The translations under genes were made by a program, and so were the position numbers. From Donghicola tyrosinivorans (GTDB lineage: Bacteria > Pseudomonadota > Alphaproteobacteria > Rhodobacterales > Rhodobacteraceae), in NCBI RefSeq assembly GCF_003003355.1, contig NZ_PVTQ01000003.1, positions 186,001-250,000 of the forward strand: a stretch of 64,000 nucleotides of DNA, written 5' to 3'. The notes beneath the pieces were generated by a model. The model was given only the letters and a program-made list of their open reading frames with translations, was not told the DNA's origin and searched no databases. Shown piece after piece: positions 17,760 to 27,091 of the stretch; position 1 is the stretch's first letter, and every line of letters starts with the position of its first letter.

Positions 17760-20385
17760 CTTTGAGGTCGTAGAGGATTTGCAGAGCCTCGCGCGGGGTC
17801 AGCTCATCCGGGTGGACGGCCTCTAGCGCGTCCAGCACAGGCGAGGGCGCGGGCTTTGCCGCAGGCGGCGGGGCAGGCGGGATCGCAGCGAAAAGGGGCA
17901 GATCATCGATCAACGCCTTTTGCTTGGTGCTGCCGCCCTGACGTTCGCCTTCCTCCAGCGCCTCCAGAACAACCCGGGCCCGTTCCACAACGGATGCGGG
18001 CAGGCCGGCCAGTCGGGCAACCTGCACACCATAGCTGCGGTCGGCAGCGCCGCGGCGCACCTCGTGCAGAAAGATGACTTCGCCTTCCCATTCCTTCACC
18101 GCGACGGTGGCGTTTTCCACACCGTCCAGCTTTTCCGACAAAGCAGTCATCTCGTGATAGTGCGTCGCGAACAGGGCGCGGCTGCGGTTTACGTCGTGCA
18201 GATGTTCAAGCGTGGCCCAAGCGATGGACAGACCGTCATAGGTCGCGGTGCCACGTCCGATCTCATCAAGGATCACCAGCGCGCGGTCATCGGCTTGGTT
18301 CAGGATCGCGGCGGTCTCGACCATCTCGACCATGAAGGTGGATCGGCCACGGGCCAGATCGTCCGAGGCCCCGACGCGGCTGAATATCTGGCTGACCATG
18401 CCGATGTGCGCTTCGCGGGCAGGGACATAGCTGCCCATCTGCGCCAGCAGGGCGATCAGGGCATTCTGGCGCAGGAAGGTCGATTTACCGGCCATGTTCG
18501 GACCGGTGATCAACCAGACCGCTGCACCATCACGGGCAGTCAGTTCGCAGTCATTCGCGATAAAGGGCGCACCGTCCGCCTTCAGGGCAGCTTCAACCAC
18601 CGGATGGCGGCCACCTTCGATGTAGAAGGTGCGGCTGTCGTCGATTTTGGGGCGGCACCAGTTTTCGGCACGGGCCAGATCGGCAAGGGCGGTGGTCAGG
18701 TCCAGCTCGGCCAAGGCGCGGGCCATGTTGCCCAAGGGCGCGGCCTGATCAAGGATCGCTTGGCGCAGCACCTCAAACAGACGCTTTTCAATCTCCAGCG
18801 CACGACCGCCCGCGTTCAGAATGCGGGTCTCAAGGTCCGACAGTTCCACGGTCGTGAAACGCAGCGCATTGGCGGTGGTCTGGCGGTGGATAAAGCGATC
18901 GCCCATCGCCAGCATCTTTTCCCCGTGGGTCGAGGTCACTTCGATGAAGTAGCCAAGCACGTTGTTGTGCTTGATCTTCATGCTGCTGATGCCGGTTTCT
19001 TGCGAATACTGCGCCTGAAGTCCCGCGATCACCCCGCGCCCTTCGTCGCGCAGTTGGCGGGCGTCATCCAGGTCCGCATCATAGCTGGGGGCGATGAAGC
19101 CACCGTCGCGGGCCAGCAGCGGCGGCTCGGCCACCAGTGCTTGGTCCAGCAGGTCCAGCAGTTCGTCCTGACCTTTTAGCAGGGCGGTTGTCTCTGTCAG
19201 CAGGGCGGGCAGGTCCAGCGGGGTCAGCATGGCGGCAAGATCCAGCGCCTGACCAATCGCGTTGCGGATCGAGGCCAGATCACGTGGCCCCGCGCGGTCT
19301 AGCGAAAGGCGCGACAGGGCGCGGTCCAGATCAGGCACGCGGCGCAGGCTATCGCGCAGACGGTTGGCCAACGTGCTGTTGTCTACCGCATAGGTTACAG
19401 CTTCTTGCCGTCCGTGGATTTCATCCAATACGCGGGAAGGTGCAGACAAGCGCCGTTCCAGCAAGCGCCCGCCACCTGCGGTCACCGTGCGATCCACCAC
19501 AGACAGCAGCGATCCCTGACGGCCCCCCGCCAAGGCGCGGGTCAGCTCCAAGTTCCGGCGGGTCGAGGCATCAATCTGCACAACCCGATCCTGCGCTTCA
19601 CGCACGGGCGGGCGCAGTAGGGGCAACTGGCCTTTCTGGGTGATGTCCAGATATTCGACGATGGCCCCAAGGGCCGACAGTTCCGCCCGCGTGAAACTGC
19701 CAAAGGCGTCCAGCGTGTCTACTTTGTAAAGGCTGCACAGGCGCACCTCGGCTGCGGTGCTGTCAAAGGCGGCACGGCCCAAAGGGGTCAGGGATGCGCC
19801 GTTGTCCTCAATCACCTCGGCCCACGCTTCTTCGCGGTTATCGCACAGCAAAACTTCGCGCGGCATCAGGCGGGCCAGTTCCGGCCCGATGCGGACTTTG
19901 GGCAGGGACAGAACGCGCAGCTCTCCGGTCGAGATATCGGAATAGGCCAGCGCCACGTCGCCGCGCACTTCGGTCAGGGCGGCCAGATAGTTGTGGCGGC
20001 GGGCCTCTAGCAGTGAATCCTCGGTCAGGGTGCCCGGCGTCACCAGACGCACGACGCCTCGTTTCACGACGGACTTTGATCCGCGTTTCTTGGCCTCGGC
20101 GGGGTCTTCCATCTGTTCACAGACGGCCACGCGAAAGCCTTTGCGGATCAGCGTCAGCAGATAGCCCTCGGCCGCATGGACCGGAACGCCGCACATAGGA
20201 ATGTCTTCGCCCGCGTGCTTGCCCCGTTTGGTCAGGGCAATGTCCAGCGCCTCAGAGGCAGCAACGGCATCGTCAAAGAACAGCTCGTAGAAATCGCCCA
20301 TCCGGTAGAACAGAAGCGATCCGGGATGGGCCTCTTTGATCTCCAGATACTGCGCCATCATGGGCGTTACGCCGGTCGCTGCCAT
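17743..20385 (-). CDS. mutS: DNA mismatch repair protein MutS
   Basis: An 880-residue MutS1. The mismatch-recognition Phe-x-Glu is FYE at 32-34 in [11 protein letters not shown]. The connector, core and clamp domains follow, then Walker [10 protein letters not shown] near residue 630, the [14 protein letters not shown] segment, [21 protein letters not shown] (Walker B) and FATHYHEM. The Pro-rich C-terminal linker ([14 protein letters not shown]) precedes a short helical tetramerisation tail. No mutL is nearby. It stands alone on the minus strand, convergent with hrcA-grpE and divergent from maeB. Confidence 0.97.
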   Translation of the reverse strand: MAATGVTPMMAQYLEIKEAHPGSLLFYRMGDFYELFFDDAVAASEALDIALTKRGKHAGEDIPMCGVPVHAAEGYLLTLIRKGFRVAVCEQMEDPAEAKKRGSKSVVKRGVVRLVTPGTLTEDSLLEARRHNYLAALTEVRGDVALAYSDISTGELRVLSLPKVRIGPELARLMPREVLLCDNREEAWAEVIEDNGASLTPLGRAAFDSTAAEVRLCSLYKVDTLDAFGSFTRAELSALGAIVEYLDITQKGQLPLLRPPVREAQDRVVQIDASTRRNLELTRALAGGRQGSLLSVVDRTVTAGGGRLLERRLSAPSRVLDEIHGRQEAVTYAVDNSTLANRLRDSLRRVPDLDRALSRLSLDRAGPRDLASIRNAIGQALDLAAMLTPLDLPALLTETTALLKGQDELLDLLDQALVAEPPLLARDGGFIAPSYDADLDDARQLRDEGRGVIAGLQAQYSQETGISSMKIKHNNVLGYFIEVTSTHGEKMLAMGDRFIHRQTTANALRFTTVELSDLETRILNAGGRALEIEKRLFEVLRQAILDQAAPLGNMARALAELDLTTALADLARAENWCRPKIDDSRTFYIEGGRHPVVEAALKADGAPFIANDCELTARDGAAVWLITGPNMAGKSTFLRQNALIALLAQMGSYVPAREAHIGMVSQIFSRVGASDDLARGRSTFMVEMVETAAILNQADDRALVILDEIGRGTATYDGLSIAWATLEHLHDVNRSRALFATHYHEMTALSEKLDGVENATVAVKEWEGEVIFLHEVRRGAADRSYGVQVARLAGLPASVVERARVVLEALEEGERQGGSTKQKALIDDLPLFAAIPPAPPPAAKPAPSPVLDALEAVHPDELTPREALQILYDLKEKARQ

Positions 20386-20667
20386 CGTGCCTGTCGTCCT
20401 TTGCGGCTATCGTTCACGCGGGGATACCGTGTCAAAGCCCGTATCGAAAGGCAAATCGAAGGCGCTTCGTTTCAGCCCTTCTTTGGGTAACTAAATTACA
20501 AAATACATACCAATACAGAAATTATATGTTGCAAATCCTTGCCGCAACTGCGAAATCGCAAATCAAATACAAGGTTTCGGCCAGCGTTAGCGCAACCATT
20601 GCGGTGTCCCTGTTGTGGGCACGACACCAAAGCGTTAACCACCGCTGCGCCCAAAGAGGATACCAAG
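20386..20667 (+). promoter_or_regulatory. divergent intergenic region upstream of maeB
   Basis: A 282-base spacer between mutS and the malic enzyme gene. It has an AT-rich patch at about 20490-20545 that likely carries the promoter. I can reject an N-terminal extension of the malic enzyme into this region, since the open frame from 20539 has no family similarity. No clear -35/-10 pair and no hairpin with a T-run were seen. Confidence 0.35.
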
Positions 20668-22923
20668 ATGTCGAAGAACAAAGTCACCCGTGAAGAAGCT
20701 CTGGCCTTTCACCTGAACCCCAGCCCCGGCAAGTTCGAGGTGACTGCGACCGTCCCCATGACCACCCAGCGCGACCTCAGCCTTGCCTATTCGCCCGGTG
20801 TGGCCGTGCCTTGCGAAGAAATCGCCCGCAACCCAGAGACGGCTTATGACTATACCACCAAGGGCAACCTTGTGGCGGTGATCTCGAACGGGACGGCGGT
20901 TCTGGGTCTTGGCAACCTTGGTGCGTTGGCGTCAAAGCCGGTGATGGAAGGCAAGTCGGTGCTGTTCAAGCGCTTTGCCGACGTGAACTCGATTGACCTT
21001 GAGCTGGACACCGAAGATCCCGAAGCCTTCATCAACGCCGTGAAACTGATGGGCCCGACCTTTGGTGGCATCAACCTCGAGGACATCAAGGCGCCCGAAT
21101 GCTTCATCATCGAGCAGCGCCTGAAAGAAGAGATGGACATCCCCGTCTTCCACGACGACCAGCACGGCACCGCCGTGATCTGCGCCGCCGGTCTGATCAA
21201 CGCTCTGCACATCAGCGGCAAAAAGATCGAGGATGTGAAGATCGTTCTGAACGGTGCCGGTGCGGCGGGTATCGCTTGTATCGAGCTGCTGAAATCCATG
21301 GGCGCACGCCATGAGAACTGCATCGTGTGTGACACCAAAGGTGTGATCTATCAGGGCCGCACCGAAGGTATGAACCAGTGGAAATCGGCACACGCAGTGA
21401 AAACCGACCTGCGCACGCTGGAAGAGGCCATGAAGGGTGCGGACGTCTTCCTTGGCGTGTCGGTCAAAGGCGCAGTGACCCCCGAAATGGTCGCCGCTAT
21501 GGCAGATGATCCGGTCATCTTCGCGATGGCGAACCCCGACCCCGAGATCACTCCGGAAGAGGCGCAGGCCGTTCGCGCCGATGCCATCGTGGCCACGGGC
21601 CGCAGCGACTATCCGAACCAGGTGAACAACGTTCTGGGCTTCCCCTACCTTTTCCGCGGTGCGCTGGACATCCACGCCCGCGCGATCAACGATGAGATGA
21701 AAATCGCCTGCGCCGAGGCTCTGGCCGAACTGGCCCGCGAAGATGTGCCGGACGAAGTCGCGATGGCCTATGGCCGCAAATTGTCCTTTGGCCGTGACTA
21801 CATCATCCCGACCCCCTTCGATCCCCGCCTGATCTACCGCATCCCGCCCGCCGTGGCGAAAGCGGGTATGGACACCGGCGCGGCCCGCCGTCCCATCGTG
21901 GATATGGAGGCTTATGAGCTCTCGCTCAAATCCCGCATGGACCCCACCGCCAGCATCCTGCGCGGCATCCACGCCCGCGCCAAGGCAGCGCAAGCCCGCA
22001 TGATCTTTGCCGAAGGTGACGATCCCCGCGTGCTGCGCGCCGCTGTGCAGTACCAGCGTTCCGGTCTGGGCAAGGCCTTGGTTGTTGGCCGTGAAAACGA
22101 CGTGAAGGAAAAGCTGGAAGCGGCTGGCATGGCCGATGCTTACCGCGAGCTGGAGATCGTCAACGCGGCGAACACCCGCTATCTGGATCAGTACAAAGAC
22201 TTCCTCTACCAGCGCCTGCAGCGAAAAGGTATGGACCGTCATGACATCCACCGCCTTGCAGCGCGGGATCGCCATGTGTTTTCGGCCCTGATGCTGGCAC
22301 ACGGTCATGGCGACGGTCTGGTCACCGGCGCGACCCGTAAATCGGCCCATGTGCTGGAACTGATCAACCACGTTTTTGACGCGAATGCGGAAAAAGGCGC
22401 GGCTGGCGTTACTGCCCTTCTGCGCAACGGCAAAATCGTTCTGATCGCCGATACGCTGGTCCACGAATGGCCCGAGACCGAAGATTTGGCCAACATCGCC
22501 GAGCGTGCCGCAGGCGTTGCCCGCCATATGGGTCTTGAGCCCCGCGTGGCCTTCGTCAGCTTCTCGACCTTCGGCTATCCGCGTTCGGAACGCGCCGAAA
22601 AGATGCACCTTGCACCTGCGGTTCTGGAAAAGCGCGGCGTGGATTTCGAGTTCGAAGGCGAGATGACCGTCGACGTGGCCCTGAACCCCAAGTCGGCCGA
22701 GGCTTATCCCTTCAGCCGCCTGACCGGTCCGGCGAATATTCTGGTGGTTCCTGCCCGCCACTCGGCCAGCATCTCGGTCAAGCTGATGCAGGAAATGGGC
22801 GGCGCGACGGTAATTGGTCCGATCCTGACCGGTGTGGACCAGTCGATCCAGATCTGCTCGACCAACATGACGGAAACGGACATCCTGAACATGGCCGTCC
22901 TCGCGGCTTGCAAAGTGGGCTAA
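20668..22923 (+). CDS. maeB: NADP-dependent malic enzyme with C-terminal phosphotransacetylase-like domain
   Basis: A 751-residue MaeB-type enzyme, which decarboxylates malate to pyruvate with NADP+. The malic enzyme part (about 1-430) has [14 protein letters not shown], the FNDDQHGTA-like [16 protein letters not shown] motif and [14 protein letters not shown] for the cofactor. Residues ~430-751 resemble phosphate acetyltransferase ([41 protein letters not shown]); in such hybrids this domain is regulatory, binding acetyl-CoA, rather than catalytic. The ATG at 20668 follows AGAGGA. Confidence 0.95.
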   Translation: MSKNKVTREEALAFHLNPSPGKFEVTATVPMTTQRDLSLAYSPGVAVPCEEIARNPETAYDYTTKGNLVAVISNGTAVLGLGNLGALASKPVMEGKSVLFKRFADVNSIDLELDTEDPEAFINAVKLMGPTFGGINLEDIKAPECFIIEQRLKEEMDIPVFHDDQHGTAVICAAGLINALHISGKKIEDVKIVLNGAGAAGIACIELLKSMGARHENCIVCDTKGVIYQGRTEGMNQWKSAHAVKTDLRTLEEAMKGADVFLGVSVKGAVTPEMVAAMADDPVIFAMANPDPEITPEEAQAVRADAIVATGRSDYPNQVNNVLGFPYLFRGALDIHARAINDEMKIACAEALAELAREDVPDEVAMAYGRKLSFGRDYIIPTPFDPRLIYRIPPAVAKAGMDTGAARRPIVDMEAYELSLKSRMDPTASILRGIHARAKAAQARMIFAEGDDPRVLRAAVQYQRSGLGKALVVGRENDVKEKLEAAGMADAYRELEIVNAANTRYLDQYKDFLYQRLQRKGMDRHDIHRLAARDRHVFSALMLAHGHGDGLVTGATRKSAHVLELINHVFDANAEKGAAGVTALLRNGKIVLIADTLVHEWPETEDLANIAERAAGVARHMGLEPRVAFVSFSTFGYPRSERAEKMHLAPAVLEKRGVDFEFEGEMTVDVALNPKSAEAYPFSRLTGPANILVVPARHSASISVKLMQEMGGATVIGPILTGVDQSIQICSTNMTETDILNMAVLAACKVG

Positions 22924-22927
22924 GCCA

Positions 22928-23025
22928 CAAAGTTTTCTGCGAAAACTTTGCCAAAGAAAATCCTTCGCCGAAGGATTTTCCACCCCGCCGATCAACGGTT
23001 GTAAAACGTCCCTCTGGGGCGTTTT
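22928..23025 (+). repeat. three tandem hairpins between maeB and the PfkB kinase gene
   Basis: Three inverted repeats lie in tandem: 22928-22950 (10-bp arms CAAAGTTTTC, loop TGC), 22956-22980 (11-bp arms GAAAATCCTTC, loop GCC), and 23002-23025 (arms of 11 bp with one T/G mismatch around AAAACG-CCC). The first two lack a long T-run but have A/T-rich arms. The third resembles a terminator, yet ends only 27 bases before the next ATG. Their sequence suggests interspersed palindromic elements rather than a single terminator. Confidence 0.75.
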
Positions 23026-23052
23026 ATGCTGTTTGAAGGTAGGGGGACTGCA

Positions 23053-23928
23053 ATGACGATTTTCAATCTTGGTTCGATTAACGCTGATTTCACCTATCAG
23101 GTGCCCCATCTTTTGCGGGCTGGTGAAACGCTGGCGGCCTCTAGCCTGACCCGTGGTCTTGGCGGCAAAGGCGCGAATATGTCCGTGGCTATCGCGCGTG
23201 GCGCGGGCCGTGTTCAACACATCGGCGCTGTCGGGGAAGAAGGCGCATGGGCCACCTTGCGCCTTTTGGAATACGGGGTCGACACCCGCCACATCGCAAC
23301 GGTTCCAGAGGCCACGGGCCACGCGATCATTTCGGTCGATCCAGCGGGCGAAAACAACATCCTGATTTTCCCAGGTGCCAATGCCTGTATCTCGTCAGAG
23401 ATGCTGGGCCGTGCCTTAAGTGCAGCGCATACGGGCGATTGGCTGATTATGCAAAATGAAACCAACTGTCTGGAAGAGGCCGCCCACATGGCACGCCAAT
23501 TGGGCCTGCGCGTCGCCTACGCCGCTGCGCCTTTCGTTGCCGAAGATGCTGCCAAAATCGCCCCGCTTTGCGAGTTGATGTTCCTGAACCAGATCGAGGC
23601 GCAACAGCTTTCCGAAACCCTCGGCATCCAGTTCGAAAAGTTGGGGATCAAGGATATCATCGTCACCCTCGGGGCAGATGGATGCGATTGGTACCACAAC
23701 GGCACGCCGACGCGGATCGCGGGCTATCCGGCCAAAGTCATCGACACAACAGGCGCGGGAGATACCTTTACTGGCTATGTAATGGCGGGACTGGATCGCG
23801 GTCTGCCTATGGCCCAAGCCATTGATCTGGCGCAACAAGCAGCCGCCTTGATGGTGGGGCGCCTTGGCACTGCCGATGTGATCCCCGACCTCAAAGAAGT
23901 CACAGAGGCCCGCCTTTCCCGCAACTGA
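23053..23928 (+). CDS. PfkB-family carbohydrate kinase, ribokinase-like
   Basis: A 291-residue ribokinase-type sugar kinase. The first PfkB signature is GLGGKGANMSVAIARGAG (about 34-51) and the second is DTTGAGDTFTGYVMAGL near 236-252, with the catalytic Asp in GAGD. The NQIEAQQL stretch matches the ribokinase NExEA region. Ribose or deoxyribose is the likely substrate, but the neighbours (malic enzyme and an aminotransferase) give no sugar-transport context, so specificity is open. ATG at 23053 with AGGGGG upstream. Confidence 0.85.
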   Translation: MTIFNLGSINADFTYQVPHLLRAGETLAASSLTRGLGGKGANMSVAIARGAGRVQHIGAVGEEGAWATLRLLEYGVDTRHIATVPEATGHAIISVDPAGENNILIFPGANACISSEMLGRALSAAHTGDWLIMQNETNCLEEAAHMARQLGLRVAYAAAPFVAEDAAKIAPLCELMFLNQIEAQQLSETLGIQFEKLGIKDIIVTLGADGCDWYHNGTPTRIAGYPAKVIDTTGAGDTFTGYVMAGLDRGLPMAQAIDLAQQAAALMVGRLGTADVIPDLKEVTEARLSRN

Positions 23929-24026
23929 CCCTGCGGCTTCTTTATTGCATAAATACTCGTAAAACGCCCCTTGCCACCTGACGCGCAGGCCCACACTCTG
24001 GGCGCATCCAGCGGCAAGAGGCATCC

Positions 24027-24938
24027 ATGACCGAAGAACACGTCACCACCCATCAGGCCGAAGAAGACGCTCGCAACGAAGACATTTTGATCTACGTGAA
24101 CGGCAAGATTCTTCCCAAAGCGCAGGCACTGGTCAGCGTCTATGACAGTGGCTTTATGCTGGGGGACGGCATCTGGGAGGGGCTGCGTCTGTATGACGGC
24201 ACTTGGGCCTTCGCGGATGAGCATTTCGACCGTCTCTATGAGGCAGCCTTGGCCATTGATCTGGACATCGGCTTGACGCGGGACCAGCTCTTTTCAGCAT
24301 TGGAAGACACCCGCCGCGCGAACAACATGCAGACCGATGCGCACGCCCGTTTGATGGTGACGCGGGGGATCAAGACACGGCCGTTCCAGCATCCGTCCCT
24401 GTCGCGCCAAGGGCCGACCATCGCGATCATCGTGGAACATTCCAAACCCAAAATCCCGCGTCCGATCCGTCTGGCAACTGTGCCGCACCAGCGCGGTCTG
24501 CCGATGACGCAAGACCCCAAGCTGAACAGCCATTCCAAACTGAACTGCATCCTCGCCTGTATCGCCGCTGAAAAGGCCGGCGCGGACGAGGCGCTGATGC
24601 TGGACGTGCATGGCTTTGTGAACACCACCAACGCCTGCAACTTCTTCATTGTCCGCAAGGGCGAGGTTTGGACCAGCACGGGCGATTACTGCATGAACGG
24701 CATCACCCGACGTAAGGTGATTGAGGTCTGCAGACAGGCAGGCATTCCTGTTTATGAGCGCAATTTCAGCCTTGTGGACACCTATGGCGCGGATGAGGCA
24801 TTCCTGACCGGCACCTTTGGTGCCCAAACGCCGGTTGGCAATATCGATGGGCGGCAGATCGGCACGGGACAGATGGGACCGATGACCGAACGGATCAGGA
24901 CGCTGTATAAAGCGCTGATCACTCAGGAGGTCCGCTGA
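24027..24938 (+). CDS. class IV PLP-dependent aminotransferase (branched-chain/D-amino acid type)
   Basis: A 303-residue fold-type IV aminotransferase. YDSGFMLGDGIWEGLRLYDG (39-58) is the family N-terminal signature, the likely PLP lysine is Lys165 in a DPKLNSHSKLN stretch, and GITRRKVIEVC and the GTFGAQTPV loop follow. Substrate could be branched-chain or D-amino acids; neither is settled by sequence alone. It overlaps the next gene, a sulfotransferase-like P-loop protein, by one base (TGATG), so the two are translated together and probably act on one pathway. Confidence 0.85.
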   Translation: MTEEHVTTHQAEEDARNEDILIYVNGKILPKAQALVSVYDSGFMLGDGIWEGLRLYDGTWAFADEHFDRLYEAALAIDLDIGLTRDQLFSALEDTRRANNMQTDAHARLMVTRGIKTRPFQHPSLSRQGPTIAIIVEHSKPKIPRPIRLATVPHQRGLPMTQDPKLNSHSKLNCILACIAAEKAGADEALMLDVHGFVNTTNACNFFIVRKGEVWTSTGDYCMNGITRRKVIEVCRQAGIPVYERNFSLVDTYGADEAFLTGTFGAQTPVGNIDGRQIGTGQMGPMTERIRTLYKALITQEVR

Positions 24939-25651
24939 TGCGTTTGGCAATGTGGTCCGGCCCGCGCAACCTTTCGACCGCGATGATGTACAGCTTCGGG
25001 AACCGGTCTGATTTTTCGGCGGTGGATGAGCCCTTTTACGCGGCCTATCTGGCGATGACAGGCAAGGTCCACCCGATGGGGGATCAGATCAAGGCCAGCC
25101 AAAATCAGGATCCGCATGCGGTGATCGATGAGCTTTTGGCACCCACAAAAACGCCGCATGCCTATCATAAGCATATGACTCAACACATGATCGACGGCAT
25201 CCCGCGCGGGTTTCTGAATGACTGCACCAATGTCTTTTTGATCCGTCATCCGGCGCGGGTGGTGGCGAGTTTCTCTGCCAAGTATGATCAACCCGAATTG
25301 GCCGAGATCGGATTTTTGCAACAGGCAGAGATATACGATCAGGTAGTATCCGAGGGGCTGCCTGCCGTGGTGGTGGACAGCGCCGACATCCGCGCGAACC
25401 CTGAGGGGATGCTTCGGGCGCTTTGTGCGGCCATTGATCTGCCTTTTGATCCGGCGATGTTGGCTTGGCCAGCGGGGGGACATGCGGATGACGGCGTGTG
25501 GGCGGCCCATTGGTACGGCTCGGTTCACAACTCAACCGGTTTCGCGGGACCAGAGGGACCAATGCCAGAAGTTGAGCCAGAACTTGCCCATTTGGTTAGC
25601 GGGGCAATGCCCGCTTACGAGAAAATGAAGGCTGTCGCGATAGGATTGTGA
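24938..25651 (+). CDS. sulfotransferase-like P-loop protein
   Basis: A 237-residue protein that looks like a short sulfotransferase. The N-terminal LAMWSGPRNLSTAMMYSFG (3-21) resembles the PAPS 5'-phosphosulfate loop, VDEPFYAAYL follows as in nucleotide-kinase-like sulfotransferases, and NVFLIRHPARVVASF is the 3'-phosphate-binding motif. The C-terminal SVHNSTGF is unassigned. Tight coupling to the aminotransferase gene suggests a linked role; the acceptor is unknown and true PAPS dependence is inference. Confidence 0.7.
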   Translation: MRLAMWSGPRNLSTAMMYSFGNRSDFSAVDEPFYAAYLAMTGKVHPMGDQIKASQNQDPHAVIDELLAPTKTPHAYHKHMTQHMIDGIPRGFLNDCTNVFLIRHPARVVASFSAKYDQPELAEIGFLQQAEIYDQVVSEGLPAVVVDSADIRANPEGMLRALCAAIDLPFDPAMLAWPAGGHADDGVWAAHWYGSVHNSTGFAGPEGPMPEVEPELAHLVSGAMPAYEKMKAVAIGL

Positions 25652-26221
25652 TGGTTCCGGGTGCTGCTGAGTTCGAATCACTTTCTATGCAATTATGCAA
25701 AAACCGCCTACTCTTGTGGCGATTTTGGCAAAATGTACCAACTGGTTTTGATGGTTAATATCTAATAAAAATTGATCTTTTAACCAGATATTTGCTCAAG
25801 TTCTGGGCGCTGTTGGAAAATTGTCGAAAACTCAGAGTGTTGCAAATAGATAAGTTTTCCACACGCCTTCCGCTCAGCTTGCCAAGCTGTCTGGTTTTGA
25901 TATGTGCAAAAAACATTATGTGATTCCGGCTAACGGTTGTATGGTTAACCTCAATCAAGGGGAGAAAGTTGCTCGGTGATACACCAGCCTGACGCAACGC
26001 CTAAATAATCGGCATCCGCTGGTTTTTCCCTGAATACTCTAAGAAGCCGCTCACCCTTTGGCCCGTTCTCAGAAGAGAGCGGGTCATTTTCCGTGTGCAA
26101 TCTCTTAAGTGACACTTTCGTGAAGGCTTGTGAGCGCGACAGGTGCAACTGAAGCACCCCCTGAAGCGTAAACCTTGTAACCGGTTGCTTGGACCGGCCC
26201 ACAAACGTTTTGGAGGATCTT
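25652..26221. other. 570-base gene-free region with palindromes and a terminator-like hairpin
   Basis: No credible coding frame on either strand. It is clearly more AT-rich than the flanking genes. GGTTAA/TTAACC elements recur at 25753-25758, 25781-25786 and 25943-25950 (GGTTAACC palindrome). A hairpin CCGCC-N9-GGCG with A-run and T-run flanks lies at about 25698-25726, perhaps ending the upstream operon. A second hairpin with 9-bp arms (26062-26070 with 26075-26083), followed by TCATTTT, could end a small RNA. The promoter of the downstream secreted-protein gene must also be here. Confidence 0.5.
26061..26090 (+). terminator. terminator-like hairpin in gene-free region
   Basis: CCCGTTCTC-agaa-GAGAGCGGG with one G-U pair, followed by TCATTTT. 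No gene ends immediately upstream, so it may terminate an unannotated small RNA transcribed rightward, or be incidental. Confidence 0.4.
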
Positions 26222-26635
26222 GTGAAAATTACAGCAATCGCACTCGCCCTGAGCACTACTGCAACCGCAGCATTCGCTGCCGGTCACGGTATGGCACCGT
26301 CGGTCACCGCAATGGATCAGTCCGTCGCCAATGGCGTGGTCTCGGCAGATAGCATTATGGCGCCGGCAAATGGCTGGATGGTTGTCCACCGCACGGACGC
26401 CGAAATGAAGCCTGGCCCCGTTGTCGGCTACGCGCCCCTGCGTGAGGGTGAGAACACAGATGTGGCCGCTATCCTGCAAGAGGATGTCGCCGCTGGCGAT
26501 ATGCTGATGTTGATGGTCCACGGCGAAGACGGCGGCATGAGCACCGGGGTGTTTGAATACACACTGGGTGCCAAGGAAGACGGTCCGATCCGCGTCGATG
26601 ACAAGCTGGTCATGCAAGTGATCACTGCCCAATAA
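26222..26635 (+). CDS. small secreted protein, DUF7282-like
   Basis: A 137-residue exported protein. The start is GTG at 26222, eight bases after GGAGG. MKITAIALALSTTATAAFA is a signal peptide with a likely cut before AGHGM. The mature ~115 residues contain WMVVHRTDAEMKPGPVVGYA, several Asp/Glu-rich turns and a DGPIRVDDKLVMQVI end, a layout like the DUF7282 beta-sandwich domain (inference). No cysteines, no lipobox. Function unknown. It follows a 570-base gap and is ended by a strong hairpin, so it is a single-gene unit. Confidence 0.75.
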   Translation: MKITAIALALSTTATAAFAAGHGMAPSVTAMDQSVANGVVSADSIMAPANGWMVVHRTDAEMKPGPVVGYAPLREGENTDVAAILQEDVAAGDMLMLMVHGEDGGMSTGVFEYTLGAKEDGPIRVDDKLVMQVITAQ

Positions 26636-26648
26636 CCCGATATCGGGT
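26635..26648. repeat. 14-bp perfect palindrome at the gene end
   Basis: ACCCGATATCGGGT directly overlaps the stop codon of the secreted-protein gene. It could be an extra hairpin ahead of the terminator at 26667 or a protein-binding site. Confidence 0.4.
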
Positions 26649-26666
26649 GACCTCTATTGGGTTATG

Positions 26667-26697
26667 GCCCGCGCAGAGACATCTTGCGCGGGCTTTT
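26667..26697 (+). terminator. intrinsic terminator after secreted-protein gene
   Basis: GCCCGCGCA arm (26667-26675), 9-base loop, TGCGCGGGC arm (26685-26693), then TTTT. It runs into a TTTCACGTGAA core that shares 11 bases with parS but has four mismatches over the 16-mer. Confidence 0.8.
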
Positions 26698-26713
26698 CAC
26701 GTGAAGCGGCCAG

Positions 26714-27007
26714 TTAGCCCTTCAGATACCGCGCCAGCTCCATGGCTGCTGCAGGATTGCCGCTAACTTTCATCTTGCCCATCATGACGCCGGTCATCGG
26801 GTTCAACTCGCCTTTGAGCAGCTTTTTCAGGTTCTCCAGGGACATGCGGATCGTGCAATCGGCGGGGCGGTCGTCCATGGCGACCTGTTTTCCGTCCAGC
26901 ACCATGATGCCATCTTCACCGCAATCGATCTTCAGGCTTTTCTGGTTGGAACTGGTTGCCAGCACCGGCGCTACGCGGTCGGCAATGTCTTGGAGGGTGG
27001 TTGCCAT
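26714..27007 (-). CDS. SCP2 sterol-binding domain protein
   Basis: A 97-residue single-domain SCP2 protein. The ADCTIRMSLENLKKLLKGELNPMTGVMMGKMKVSGN segment is the lipid-binding tunnel edge and MKVSG helix-turn typical of the family, with a C-terminal ARYLKG. Bacterial SCP2 proteins bind hydrophobic ligands; the physiological ligand is unknown. It lies downstream of argG on the same strand, separated by a terminator hairpin, so it may have its own promoter. Confidence 0.88.
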   Translation of the reverse strand: MATTLQDIADRVAPVLATSSNQKSLKIDCGEDGIMVLDGKQVAMDDRPADCTIRMSLENLKKLLKGELNPMTGVMMGKMKVSGNPAAAMELARYLKG

Positions 27008-27035
27008 GAGGGGAACTTTCTAAACTGGTTGGTTC

Positions 27036-27068
27036 AAAAAGAAATGGCCCGCCAAGGCGAGCCATTTC
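27036..27068 (-). terminator. intrinsic terminator of argG
   Basis: On the minus strand, a GAAATGGC arm (27061-27068) pairs with GCCATTTC (27041-27048), with further CGCC/GGCG pairing inside the loop, followed by TTTTT at 27036-27040. Confidence 0.85.
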
Positions 27069-27091
27069 AAGTGTGACGGTGCGTCTGAGGC

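Noticed and set aside
20932-23322. Long open frame (796 codons) on the - strand opposite maeB and the next gene.
   Set aside because: It is an antisense shadow of maeB, running through three hairpins and into the kinase gene, with no recognisable domain.
25652-25685. T-loop-like GTTCGAATC after the sulfotransferase-like gene, suggesting a tRNA remnant or att site.
   Set aside because: No matching acceptor, D or anticodon arms upstream, where coding sequence runs to 25651; a nine-base match is chance.
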